From: Myxocyprinus asiaticus
Lineage: Eukaryota > Chordata > Actinopteri > Cypriniformes > Catostomidae
NCBI RefSeq assembly: GCF_019703515.2
Contig: NC_059347.1
Location: 22,745,501-22,809,500, forward strand
Direction of reading: 5' to 3'
Length of the DNA stretch: 64,000 nucleotides
The translations under genes were made by a program, and so were the position numbers. The notes beneath the pieces are model-generated. The model was not told the DNA's origin and ran no database searches. It saw only the letters and a program-made list of their open reading frames with translations. This document shows positions 49,978 through 59,604 of the stretch, one piece after another. The stretch's first letter is position 1, and each line of letters opens with the position of its first letter.

Positions 49978-51700
49978 AGGGATAGTTCACCCAAGAATGA
50001 AAATTCTCTCGTCATTTACTCACCCTCAGGCCATCCCAGATGTGAATGACTTTCTTTCTTCTGCAAAACTCAAATTATGATTTTTAGAAGAATATTTAAT
50101 CTCTGTAGGTCAATACAATGCAAGTGAATGGTGGCCAGAACTCAGAATGTTCAAAAAGCACATAAAGACAGCATAAACAATAATCCATACAACTCCAGTG
50201 GTTAAATCCATGTCTTCAGAAGTGATATGAAGGGGTGCCGTGAAGATATTTGTGCCCCTGACAACTTTACACTTTGGGTCCCCTATCTTATTGTAACCCG
50301 AACAACATTTTTTTCCCCATTAACAGTTATCATTAATAATAAACATGAACATAATCATGATAGCACATTTGATAAGAGACAATAAAAAACAAATTTAGTT
50401 TGAAAAGATCATTAAAATAACAATGCATTTAAATGAATGTCATTTTAGTGAGTTGGTTTTTAAGACGTAATTTTTAAATGAAGTGGTCATTTGATTTGCC
50501 ACTTCAGGCATTCCTCAATTAAGGTGTCTTTTTTTTTTTTTTTGAAGTGAATATATATATATATATTAATTATAAGAGAATTTCCATGACAACCCCTAGA
50601 ATACATTTGTGGGTCCTATATAACCCATATGTATTTCCTATGGTATTCACGACTTTAATTTTTTGAAAAACATTGATTGATTGTAGATAGTTTAAGAAAT
50701 ATAGTATGGCAATATAGGGTATATAAGGTTGCAATTTTACGTTCATAATTTTTTTTTTACATTTTATCCTAGTTCATTGTGCTTACAGTATATGTATGTG
50801 TTTGTGTGGGTAGAGTTTATGAGACATTTCATATTTTGCCACCAAACATGGAAATTGCATATATTTCTGTTATACAGGCTTTTTTAGAAGCCTGCTCTCA
50901 CCCACAAGTGTATTTGAATAAAATCAGAATTGAATAAAAAATACATAAACTATTTAAAAATGTACATTATTTTATAAAAAAAATTATATTATTATCTTTA
51001 TTATCAATAGAGTTAATTTACCTTAAATAAATAAGTCATTTTATAAAGAATAAGCATCAAGTTACATGATTCATATGACTTAACTTTTTTATTTATTATT
51101 TTTTGTGTGTGTGATCATCAATCTAGGACCTGCCTTGAAATATCCAATGAATGAATGTCATCTTGGCTAAATTTGTCATATGAAAGCCTGGTTTGTGACG
51201 TGTCCAGCACGAGGATGCGCCGTGTGCAGTAATGTTGGGAAGCGCAATTAGCTCTTAAATGTTTTTTTTTATTTTATTTGTTTATGAACCACTGAAAGTC
51301 TTAAGGGGGATTCCACACACTAGATCTTCTTTTATTGTCAAGTAAAATTAAGAGCAGTCTTCTTATTAGCTAACCAGTGCGAAATGGCCATTTAAAACAA
51401 AATCACTCCGGAAATGTCTTGGGGGTTCTGCTGGGCCCCCGTTTCTCCAGACATAGAATCATCCTAACTTCCCTGGGTCCTTTTTTTTTTTTTTTTTTGT
51501 GTATATCTCCACCTCCAGTAGGTGGCGATATGTACAAACAATTCGAATCACCAAAAAAACAAAAGAAGAATAATGTGGAAATGAAAGTGAACGTGTATGT
51601 TTTACAGTAAAAATAACTTAAATATCGATCTGTCTCTCACCCACACCTATCATATTGATTCTGAAGATAAGGATTTAACCACTGGAGTTGTATGGACTGT
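49978..51700. mobile_element. 'gggatagttcaccca' MITE, split by a ~1.25-kb insertion
   Basis: The left arm, 49978-50230, runs from agggatagttcacccaagaa to ccagtggttaaatccatg and tcttcagaagtgatatga. The returning arm, 51640-51695, reads catattgattctgaagat, aaggatttaaccactgg and agttgtatgg, the reverse complement of the end of the left arm. The sequence between, about 50231-51480, does not belong to the family and contains one arm of the exon-flanking inverted repeat (51058-51184). Confidence 0.55.
51058..51184. repeat. Left arm of the inverted repeat flanking the 51818 exon
   Basis: This 127-nt arm starts caagttacatgattcat and ends gtcatatgaa. Its reverse complement recurs at 52105-52230 with only about four or five differences, mainly small indels in the T-rich and GT-rich middle. 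Similarity stops abruptly at both ends. Confidence 0.9.
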
Positions 51701-51817
51701 TGAGTTGTGCATCATCATCATCATAGGGCACTAATGTGCCAGGACGTCCACTGGTGCCCCCTCAAGATGCCTCTGAACACAGTCATGCTTACTGTGCTGT
51801 TTTTTATGTGTTTGCAG

Positions 51818-51960
51818 GAACCAGTGACCCCTATGTGAAGTTTAAGATAGCAGGGAAGGAGGTGTTCCGCAGCAAGACAATACACAAGAACCTGAACCCA
51901 GTATGGGATGAGAAAGTCAGTCTGCTGGTGGAGAGTTTGAGAGAGCCTCTCTATATGAAG
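51818..51960 (+). CDS. mctp1: mctp1 exon: core of first C2 domain
   Basis: The acceptor tttgcag precedes 51818 and the donor gtacat follows 51960. The 143 nt complete the codon from 27881 and add 47 more (48 in all), from [16 protein letters not shown] through [15 protein letters not shown] to [13 protein letters not shown] carries the second calcium-loop Asp, and NLNPVWDE is the conserved C2 core. Wording is nearly identical to vertebrate MCTP1, and the HKNLNPVW and REPLY pieces separate it from MCTP2. The exon ends in phase 0. It is bracketed by a ~126-nt inverted repeat (51058-51184 and 52105-52230), which could affect its splicing. Confidence 0.97.
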
Positions 51961-52104
51961 GTACATGATGAAACTTAATCTTAATCAAGTCAAAATTAAA
52001 GTTTGATAAATCACTTGAGTAAATCACTTGAGTGCATTGCATTTGCAGTAGTAAAAATCAAAGAATCCTTATTTGTTTTCTTTAAATAATAAAAATAAAA
52101 CACA

Positions 52105-52230
52105 TTCATATGACAAATTTAGCCATGATGACATTCATTCATTGGATATTTCAAGGCAGGTCCTAGATTGATGATCACACGCAACACAAAATAATAAATA
52201 AAAAAGTTAAGTCATATGAATCGTAACTTG
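52105..52230. repeat. Right arm of the inverted repeat flanking the 51818 exon
   Basis: This 126-nt reverse-complement partner of 51058-51184 starts ttcatatgacaaatttagcc and ends tcgtaacttg. The 920-bp loop between the arms contains the whole 143-nt exon. The intron it sits in (51961-52529) holds nothing else notable. Confidence 0.9.
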
Positions 52231-52529
52231 AATCACACAAACAGAAGACATGCTGAAGCTGAAAGGATGAACAATTATCCTATCATAAAGTAAATAATTA
52301 TGACAAACTGTATTCAGACATGTAGGATGTGCAAATGTAATCATGTTGTTCAGACATTGTTGATTGTTTGTTATGTTCTTCATTGCTTGCCAGATTAAAA
52401 CACATTTAGTAAATTTGCATTCTGCATACACTTACACTGACCTTTTAAATGGTCAAAGCAACTTCTGATGCTTTTCTTTATTGTGGGTATTCAAATCAAT
52501 CACTATTGGGTGTTTTCTTTTCTCTGCAG

Positions 52530-52609
52530 GTTTTTGACTATGACTTTGGGCTGCAGGATGACTTTATGGGTTCTGCATATCTCTATTTAGAGTCCCTGGA
52601 GCACCAAAG
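52530..52609 (+). CDS. mctp1: mctp1 exon: third calcium loop of first C2 domain
   Basis: The acceptor ctctgcag precedes 52530. The 80 nt give 26 codons plus two bases: VFDYDFGLQDDFMGSAYLYL then ESLEHQ. The Asp residues of FDYD and QDDF form the third calcium-binding loop of the C2 domain. This sequence is diagnostic of MCTP1, since MCTP2 differs strongly here. The donor gtcctc is weak (only GT fits well), but the phase joins exactly to 52765 to make AGG (Arg). Lineage-specific residues (SAYLYLESLEHQ) replace the mammalian stretch after FMGSA. Confidence 0.95.
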
Positions 52610-52764
52610 GTCCTCTGATGCTTTGTGACAATGCAGCTAATGCATGCTGAAGCATTTACTTTGACACTGTTGCCCCCTGCTGTTAATCTATGAACAAACA
52701 CATTGATAGCAGCAGGTATCAGGTTGTTCTTTAAATTAAGTGCATTCTCTCTGTGCCTGTTTAG

Positions 52765-52876
52765 GACACTGGATGTGACCCTTGACCTCAAAGATCCCCA
52801 CTATCCCAACCATGACCTGGGTTCACTTGAACTGGCGGTCACACTTATTCCAAAAGAGGGAGACTTCAGGGAAGCA
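52765..52876 (+). CDS. mctp1: mctp1 exon: end of first C2 domain
   Basis: Acceptor ctgtttag and donor gtgagt flank the exon. The 112 nt complete the Arg codon and add 37 codons, TLDVTLDLKDPHYPNHDLGS to PKEGDFREA. LKDPHYPNHDLG is the conserved MCTP1 segment after the calcium loop, and LELAVTLIPKEG is the final beta strand of the first C2 domain. It ends in phase 0, so the next exon (39 nt) could be included or skipped without a frameshift. The intron before it is only 155 bp. Confidence 0.96.
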
Positions 52877-53885
52877 GTGAGTACATCCCTTTTGATTTTC
52901 ATATCTCCATGTGCTTTGTTCTAATCAGTGTTTTGAGCTAGAGGTGTGTGATGTGGCATTTTTATGGATCAGCTGTGCCTAGAATACTTGATATTTTACT
53001 CAGAGTTGAGTAAATTATATGGATATTCCCGAAATTTCCATTGTTTGTCATTCTCAAGAGATACAAGAATTCTGCTGTCATTTTTAAATTGCATCTTAAG
53101 GGTGATAATATCATGGAATTTTGATTAAAATTGTGTTTTGTCAGGCCTGTAATCTTAAAAAATCATGGACATTACATAAAAGAATGGCTGTACAATATTT
53201 TGTTGGCTTAAAATCCCAAATAGCTCTTTGGGAGTGCATTCTCTATCAAATTATTTCTATGATCCTCATTTACTAATCACAAACGACTAAAAAGAAAGAA
53301 TTTAAATTCATTGGTGAAGATGTGTGAAAACATTTTGTCTAACTAAGAAATGTTTGTTTTTGTTTTTTTTGACTAACTTAACTTTTGTTTTTTACAATCT
53401 ACCTCTTTCAGTAATTTATTTAGACATTTTTCATCTACTTTCAAGTTCTTATGTTTTTTTTTTTCAGCCACAAAAGAAAGATAATCTTTTTTAAACCTTT
53501 TGTCATTTATATATTTTCATTCTTGGTGACCTCACTGAGTTGGTCAATTATGATACAATCACTTATAACACTTATATATATTTTTGTATTTATATATGTG
53601 TGTGTGTGTGTGTGTGTGGGCATATGCATATTTGTGTGTTAGTGAACTAAAAAAGCTCTGAAAGAATAGATTTAATTTGTTTCTATATGAATTCTTTTAA
53701 AAAAAATTATTATTAGCTCATAATGGCTGACCCGTATAGCTTCCACGTGCTGCCCCCTTTTGACCCCGTGGCTCATCTTAGCTATATTGAAACAGGACTT
53801 CATCCCTCTGTAGGTTCACCTCTAACAACCTCAGCCTGTTAGACATGGCAATGGGTGGCCTCATAACACTTTGTCTCATTCACAG

Positions 53886-53924
53886 ACCATGCTTATGAGA
53901 AGGAGCTGGAAACGATCCAGTAAG
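53886..53924 (+). CDS. mctp1: mctp1 39-nt exon: basic linker between C2 domains
   Basis: The acceptor ttcacag and donor gtaatc flank 39 nt, exactly 13 codons, TMLMRRSWKRSSK. The sequence matches the MCTP1 linker between the first and second C2 domains. It is strongly basic with several Ser, a plausible site for kinases that prefer basic residues (inference). Its symmetric phase 0/0 and small size make it a candidate cassette exon. It is too short to appear as an open frame and was placed by family match and splice sites. Confidence 0.9.
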
Positions 53925-56432
53925 GTAATCCCTGTATGTTCCACCTGTACTGATCCCCTACCTCCTGCAGTTCTTTGCTTTGGCTGAAGGGGGCATTGAC
54001 CCTCTGTCCTATACCTTTTTTCCCATTCACTTTTTTTATTTCAGTTTTAAAAGAGGCTTCTGCTGGCTTTATTTCCTTTTTGCTGCAATATACAGAAGAA
54101 AAAATACTTAGTGTGCGATAAAAGGGAGAGTGCATCCTATGTTTTAAGAAGACTCAAATTAGCAATCAAAGAGGAAGCTTTATATTAAAATGGAAGACTT
54201 TCAGAGTTTCCTTTGTGTATTGCAGCAGCTGGCTGAGAAAATAAAGCATTCTCTGTTTTTGTCATCTTCATTGTGCATTAATAACACGTTGGCATGCACT
54301 GCAGAGCCATTTGTGTTCTGAGAGGAGATAAAGCACTTTAACACGAGTGTGTTTGATTACATTGGAGACACTGGATGATCTGCTCATTATATGCCTTATA
54401 GTTGATCAGGGTTAATGTCTGGATTATTTATTTATTTAACCTATTACTTATTTGTTTGTTGGTTTGTTTGAATATATATATATATATGTGTGTTTATTTT
54501 TATATCAAAATTTAAAATTATATATAATATAAATGTATATTATAATTTATTATATGGACCAAATCATGTAAAGTGTGTGTAAATCTAGAGTCTCTCTCAG
54601 TCAGTTCTGTGGCTTGTATGTTTCCTTGTTGTACAATTTTATAACCTCTTTTATAACTCTTCATAAGTGTTTAAAAAGATTACAAGTGTTTAAAAGATAC
54701 AGCCAAATATATTTATTTCCCTTTCAAGAAAGTACTGTGGCATTACCGTATTCATGTGCCATGATATTTACATGGTTTTACCATAGTACATGTCCAAAAT
54801 ACATACAGAAACTCATAATAACATTGTACTATATCCAAAAACACATGGTAATACCACTGATTTTTTTTTTTTTTTTTTTTTTGTAAGTGATTGTATTCAT
54901 TACTGTTAAATGTGTTCCTAAATGTCAACGTCTTCAGTTATCATTCTACCGTGATCTTTATTTGCTCGTCAGTTTTTCCTTATGTTGTGAATGGATTGGT
55001 GTGTATGGAAGTGGCATGCACGTCTGTGAAGGGAAGAATGTACTCTCTTTGTCTCTGGTTTATGCATGCAGCATATCTAGCCTATAAAACAGACCTTTCT
55101 GTTGGCTGTTGAGTGAAAGTCCTAGTTTAAGTGGAAGTTGGTGGTCTTCAAGTGGAGTCCTAGTTTAAGACATTTCTAACACACAACCTAGTTGCTTTGA
55201 TTTGTGCTACTCAAGAGAATAAAAAGCACAGCTCTATAGCTACACATTCCCCATAGACGTCAAATAACTCCTGTTTTGTTTGGACTAATGTTCAAGTCCA
55301 ACTTTTAGAGAGGCCCAGAAACATGAAAGTGGCTCTCCAGTGTGAGAGAATGGATGTCCTGCTGAAAAGCTTACCCACCCAAGTCTTTGAAGCTCCAAAG
55401 TGGGCCATGTTGGCTGAAACTCGGGAATACAGTAACAGTGCTACGATAACTACTTTAGCGCCACACGCTGTGTACACTTGGGTGTTTCTGCAATTTATAC
55501 TCCACATATCTCTTTTATTTCTAAAATACTGTAAATGATGTAAACCGAGGGGGATTTGTAATTGATACATCTCCAAAATTAAGACTTATTCTCTGATCTG
55601 AATATAAAGAAAAACTCCACCCCATTGTGGATGTAAGAACAAAGTTAATGCCAACACAGCTGTTAGCCAAAATCCTTATTTATTTGTTGTTACATCCAGT
55701 TCAATTTTCTTTAAAAACATATACTTTAAGATTTTATACTTTGTTTTGTTTGACCTGATCTGAACCGTTTTTTTCACTCATTTCAAATTTCACTGAGGGG
55801 CTGCAGCCTTTCTATTCACAGCTAATCAGAAGAATGTCAGAAGAAAACTGAGCAACTATGGTTGCCACCCATCCTATAAAATACGGGACCGTCACGTATT
55901 TAAAGATAAAATGGTGCATCCCGTATCGAATCAATACGCGACATGATTTGCTGGTCAGATGGCGTCACGGTGAAATCGTTCCAGATCGCTAATTAAGCAT
56001 TGATATAAATTGGACAGTTTGCCTATGGTGGGTAAGGGACCATCTGAAAAGTCCACAAATGGTGCTAAAACTGTGGATTATTTTCTATATAAATGTTCAA
56101 TAAGATCAAACAATGTATGAATACAATCATTGAATCATAAAGACAAGTACAGGTGAAGGAAATAAATAAACAAATAAAATAAAATAAATAAAAATGATTA
56201 TAAAATGTAAAAATACGTATAAACCAACCAAAATGTATACACAAATAAGACTAAAAAAAAGACAAATAATAGAAAAATAAATATATTTTTAACATATAAA
56301 AGATGTATTTTGTTATTAGTCATGGGTCAGGAAAGTTCTAATTTTAGCATATAAAAAAGGATATACAGTACTGTGCAAAAGTCTTGGGCACATAAGATGT
56401 TTCACAAAAGCATTTGTCTTAAGATGGTTATT

Positions 56433-56970
56433 TACAGTACTGTGCAAAAGTTTTAGGCACTTGTGAAAAATGTTGCATAGTGATGATATCTTCAAAAATA
56501 ATGACATAAATAGTTTTCATTTATCACTTAATGTCATACAAAGTCCAGTAAACATAAAAAAGCTAAATCAATATTTGATGTGACCACCTTTGCCTTTAAA
56601 ACAGCACCAATTCTCCTAGGTACACCTAGACACAGTTTTTCTTAGTTGTTGGCAGATAGGACTTTCCAAGCTTCTTGGAGGATTTGCCACAGTTCTTTTA
56701 TCTATTTAGTTTGTCTCAATTGCTTCTGTGTCTTCATGTAATCTCAGACTGATACAATGTTTAGTGGGGGGTTTTGTGGGGGCCATGACATCTGTTGCAG
56801 GGCTCCCTGTTCTTCTATTCTAATCTTTTCTATTTGCAAAAGTAATGTTTGGGAGTCTAACATTTATATTTCCTACTGACACACTGAAGCTGAAGATATA
56901 AATAACCATCTTAAGACAAATGCTTTTGTGAAACATCTTATGTGCTTCAGACTTTTGCACAGTACTGTAT
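56433..56970. mobile_element. Inner mariner/Tc1-type copy (Y), inserted in X in inverse orientation
   Basis: The left end tacagtactgtgcaaaagtt and right end cttttgcacagtactgta are inverted repeats, both at TA. The left terminal region (56433-56517) is the reverse complement of the right region of X (57016-57088). The right region (56858-56970) is the reverse complement of the left part of X. Y and X therefore belong to one family, and Y entered a TA in X in the opposite orientation. Confidence 0.8.
56560..56790 (-). pseudogene. Remnant of Tc1/mariner transposase C-terminus in copy Y
   Basis: On the minus strand fragments read VPRRIGAVLKAK (near 56590-56625) and KELWQILQEA (near 56670-56700), and a proline-rich GPPQ piece lies upstream of them. 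These resemble the final part of Tc1-like transposases, where a tryptophan-bearing helix precedes a PRR motif. Only about 70 codons can be followed, with stops between. Confidence 0.55.
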
Positions 56971-57182
56971 ATATTCAGCTTTTGTGTGTCAATAGGAAAT
57001 ATAAATGTTATACTATAAACTATTTATGTCATTATTTTTGAAGACATCCTCACTATGCAGCATTTTTCACAAGTGCCTAAAACTTTTGTTTTAAGTGTCC
57101 CTTATTTTACATCTTCAAAGTGGCAACCCTATGAGCAGCTCAAGTTGTTTTTGGCAGGCATCATTAGAGCTCTGAATGCTTA

Positions 57183-57345
57183 TGTGAACTTAAAAAAATA
57201 AATCTGTCATCATTACTCAACCTCATGTCGTTCTGAAACTGTATGTCTTTCTTTCTTCTGTGGAACACGAAAGGAGATGTAAGGCAGAATGTGTTTGCTG
57301 CTCTCTTTCCCATACAATGAAAGTGAAACTTTCTGTCAAGCTCCA
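57183..57345. repeat. 'gggatagttcaccca' MITE fragment
   Basis: The words ctgtcatcattactcaacctc, ctttctttcttctgtggaac and aaggagatgtaaggcagaat are in the family order. It is truncated at both ends. Confidence 0.55.
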
Positions 57346-58383
57346 GAAATTATGAAAAATTTGCAGTGCTGTAGTCAGCATGTCGCAATTATATCTGGAG
57401 AGAATGCCATTATCTGCCTGCTCTAAACATCAAAGCTGTGTGTTCTTCCAGAAAGGGTTTGCACTGAGTTTAATGAAATGCACTTTAAATAAGAGACACA
57501 TTAATAAGGGCTCCAAATTAAGCAGAGTTATTCATTAAAATTGTTTATTTGGCAAATGTCTTACTTTACAATTGCAGAAGTGATCAGGACTGCATTTGTT
57601 TTCCATTTCACCAGCTGTTGTGCTCATACAATGCAGAGTCTGTGGGGTTGTTGGGAGAATCTCACAAAAACTGTTAAGAAATGTTTGTTTCATATTTTAC
57701 CACATCAAAAAAATAAGAAATCATATTTTGCATAAAGTAGTCACCTGTTTTAAAATCATTAATAGGTTTTGCATAGTGACCTACTGTATTGGAAAATAAT
57801 CTAATTATCATTACACATTACTTCTAAAACAATGATATATTATTTAAATATTTAAGTTCATTATATGTTAATTTAATAACATAAATAATTACATTTGTAA
57901 AATTACATTTTAGGTATACATGATGATATTATTTAATGTCACAATGCAAAAATTTGAATGGTACTAAAATAGGCTTGATGTTCTTTATGTAAAATGTAAC
58001 TTTCTATTTGTATTTTTTTTTATTGTAAGATTTACAATATTAGAAAATATGGGCTGGTTTTCTATCTTAAAAGAGGTTTAGGAGATTTCTTTTTGTATGC
58101 TTTTTTATGCTCATGTGGAAAAATACCGTTGACACACTGACGCCTGTGTTTGCTGTTGTTTGTCTCTGTCACTGTGTTTTTGCCATGTTGTGCACACTGT
58201 ATGCGTACATGTCTTCCTCATGTACCTGCCCCCTAAATGATGTGTCTTTCATGTTTCCAATCATAATGCACAGTTCTACATCTTTTAGATGCATTTCATT
58301 GAGTTTCTATTTGCATTGGTGTGTAGGCTATCTTGCCTTACCTGAGCGTGTGTCTGGGTGTCTGTGTTTGTCTCACATTGTAG

Positions 58384-58548
58384 CATCAGAGCCTGAGGTT
58401 ATCAGATGTTCACAGGAAAGCGCAGCTATGGAGAGGCATCGTCAGCATCAGTCTTATAGAGGGTCATGACCTCCAGCCAATGGATGCCAATGGCCTCAGT
58501 GACCCTTATGTCAAATTCAGAATGGGACATCAAAAGTACAAAAGTAAG
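58384..58548 (+). CDS. mctp1: mctp1 exon: start of second C2 domain
   Basis: The acceptor cacattgtag and donor gtatgg flank 165 nt, 55 codons in phase 0/0, from HQSLRLSDVHRKAQLWRGIV to GHQKYKSK. LWRGIVSISLIEGHDL is the first strand of the second C2 domain. MDANGLSDPYVKF carries the first calcium-loop Asp residues, which are intact. The start HQSLRL is two residues shorter than the mammalian form as I remember it, so a small shift of the acceptor (to after catcag) cannot be excluded. All else fits the family closely. Confidence 0.95.
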
Positions 58549-58682
58549 GTATGGTCTACAAGCGTGAGAGTTTTATTTCAACCCTGTTATTTAACACAAT
58601 AGTAACTGTTGATTTGAGACTTTTATGATTTTTGCTTATAATCTCATTCTGTCTGATGCATGTGTACTTTTCGGCTGTGCAG

Positions 58683-58813
58683 ACAATTCCAAAAACGCTA
58701 AACCCGCAGTGGAGAGAGCAGTTTGACTTCCACCTATATGATGAACAGGGTGGTTTCGTAGACATTACTGTCTGGGACAAAGATGCAGGAAAGAGAGATG
58801 ACTTTATGGGCAG
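58683..58813 (+). CDS. mctp1: mctp1 exon: core and third loop of second C2 domain
   Basis: Acceptor gctgtgcag and donor gtgggt flank 131 nt: 43 codons plus two bases. The product begins TIPKTLNPQWREQFDFHLYD and ends AGKRDDFMG. The C2 core motif NPQWREQF is present, as are the loop-three Asp residues in WDKDAGKRDD, so calcium binding looks conserved. The two spare bases join 61500 to make AGG (Arg). The intron before it is only 134 bp. Confidence 0.97.
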
Positions 58814-59204
58814 GTGGGTCCTGCATTTTGGCCATTTTCAATATGCGTATAATGTTTGTATATAAAATTGTGATATTCTCATCTTCTCATGCTCTCATAT
58901 TCAAGCATTCTGGATCATTTTGGTTCATAATGAGCTTTTGACAACATGATAATCTGATATTTACTGCCAGTAGGGAGGAGAACATGATTGTGTTGTCAAC
59001 ATTGCTGCATCTAAAGTGTTGAGGTGAATGTAGAATGGAATAAACCATTGCGAGGAGGCTCAGATTGTACAGACCATAAACCCCTGCATAGAATGCATTA
59101 CGTTTAGGACATAGATACTGTATAAGGTAACACATTTGTAACATACTGCATGTAACATACTATAAAAGAACAGGTGTAGGTTTACTATACAGTATATTGT
59201 AGCT

Positions 59205-59260
<56 letters not shown>

Positions 59261-59562
59261 ACACACACTCACACACACATGTTGGTGCAGCTATCATTAT
59301 GAGGACTCTCCATAGACATAATGATTTTTATACTGTATGAACTATAGAATCTATCCCCTAACCCTAACCCTAAACCTAACCCTCACAAAACACTTTCTGC
59401 ATTTTTACATTTTCAATAAAACATCATTTAGTATGTTTTTTAAGCAATTTGAATTATGGAGACACTAGAAATGTCCTCATAAACCACATTTATAACATAA
59501 TACCCTTGTAATTTCCAGTTTGTAACCTAAAAAAAAGTCCTCGTAAACCACTTAAACCTGCC

Positions 59563-59604
<42 letters not shown>

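Larger units (their letters stand above)
27882..51817 (+). other. 24-kb mctp1 intron inside the first C2 domain
   Basis: The intron starts gtagga and ends tttgcag. No other exon was found in it. It is filled with transposons, listed individually. The 1-kb gaps between them (30427-32875, 34686-36549, 37271-38655, 42631-45054 and 46793-48216) show only AT-rich intron sequence, short T or A runs, a poly-C run near 42940 and small CA or TG tracts. Confidence 0.85.
56364..57088. mobile_element. Outer mariner/Tc1-type copy (X), split and truncated
   Basis: The left terminal part, 56364-56432 (tacagtactgtgcaaaagtc to gatggttattta), should continue directly with tatattcagctttt and gtgtcaataggaaata. 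That continuation is found at 56969-57010, beyond an inserted element. The right terminal part, 57016-57088, ends gcctaaaacttttg and lacks the last cacagtactgta. The copy is internally deleted, with its two long terminal parts almost adjoining. Confidence 0.75.
55857..57131. mobile_element. hAT-type element with 8-bp duplication, hosting two mariner-type copies
   Basis: The ends are tatggttgccacccatcc on the left and, on the minus strand, tagggttgccactttgaag on the right. The flanks are tgagcaac (55849-55856) and tgagcagc (57132-57139), an 8-bp duplication with one change. The own sequence of the element is 55857-56363 and 57089-57131, and the middle is occupied by the mariner-type copies. 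No transposase of its own remains. Confidence 0.7.
53925..58383 (+). other. mctp1 intron with a nested transposon block
   Basis: It starts gtaatc and ends cacattgtag. It contains TA and TG tracts near 53570-53625 and 54472-54495, a T run at 54862-54883, the nested elements at 55857-57131, a 'gttctgaaactgta' MITE fragment at 57183-57345, and CCATGG/ATGGTA-rich words near 54735-54855 that also occur near 15230, 39770 and 59800. No additional exon was recognised. Confidence 0.8.

Noticed and set aside
59060..59278. Minus-strand frame with a long RE repeat
   Set aside because: It is produced by the (CT)n tract at 59206-59258 and is not a coding region.
59355..59390. accctaaccctaaa stretch resembling telomere repeats
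   Set aside because: Only a few irregular units occur inside a dispersed repeat; it is not an interstitial telomere array.
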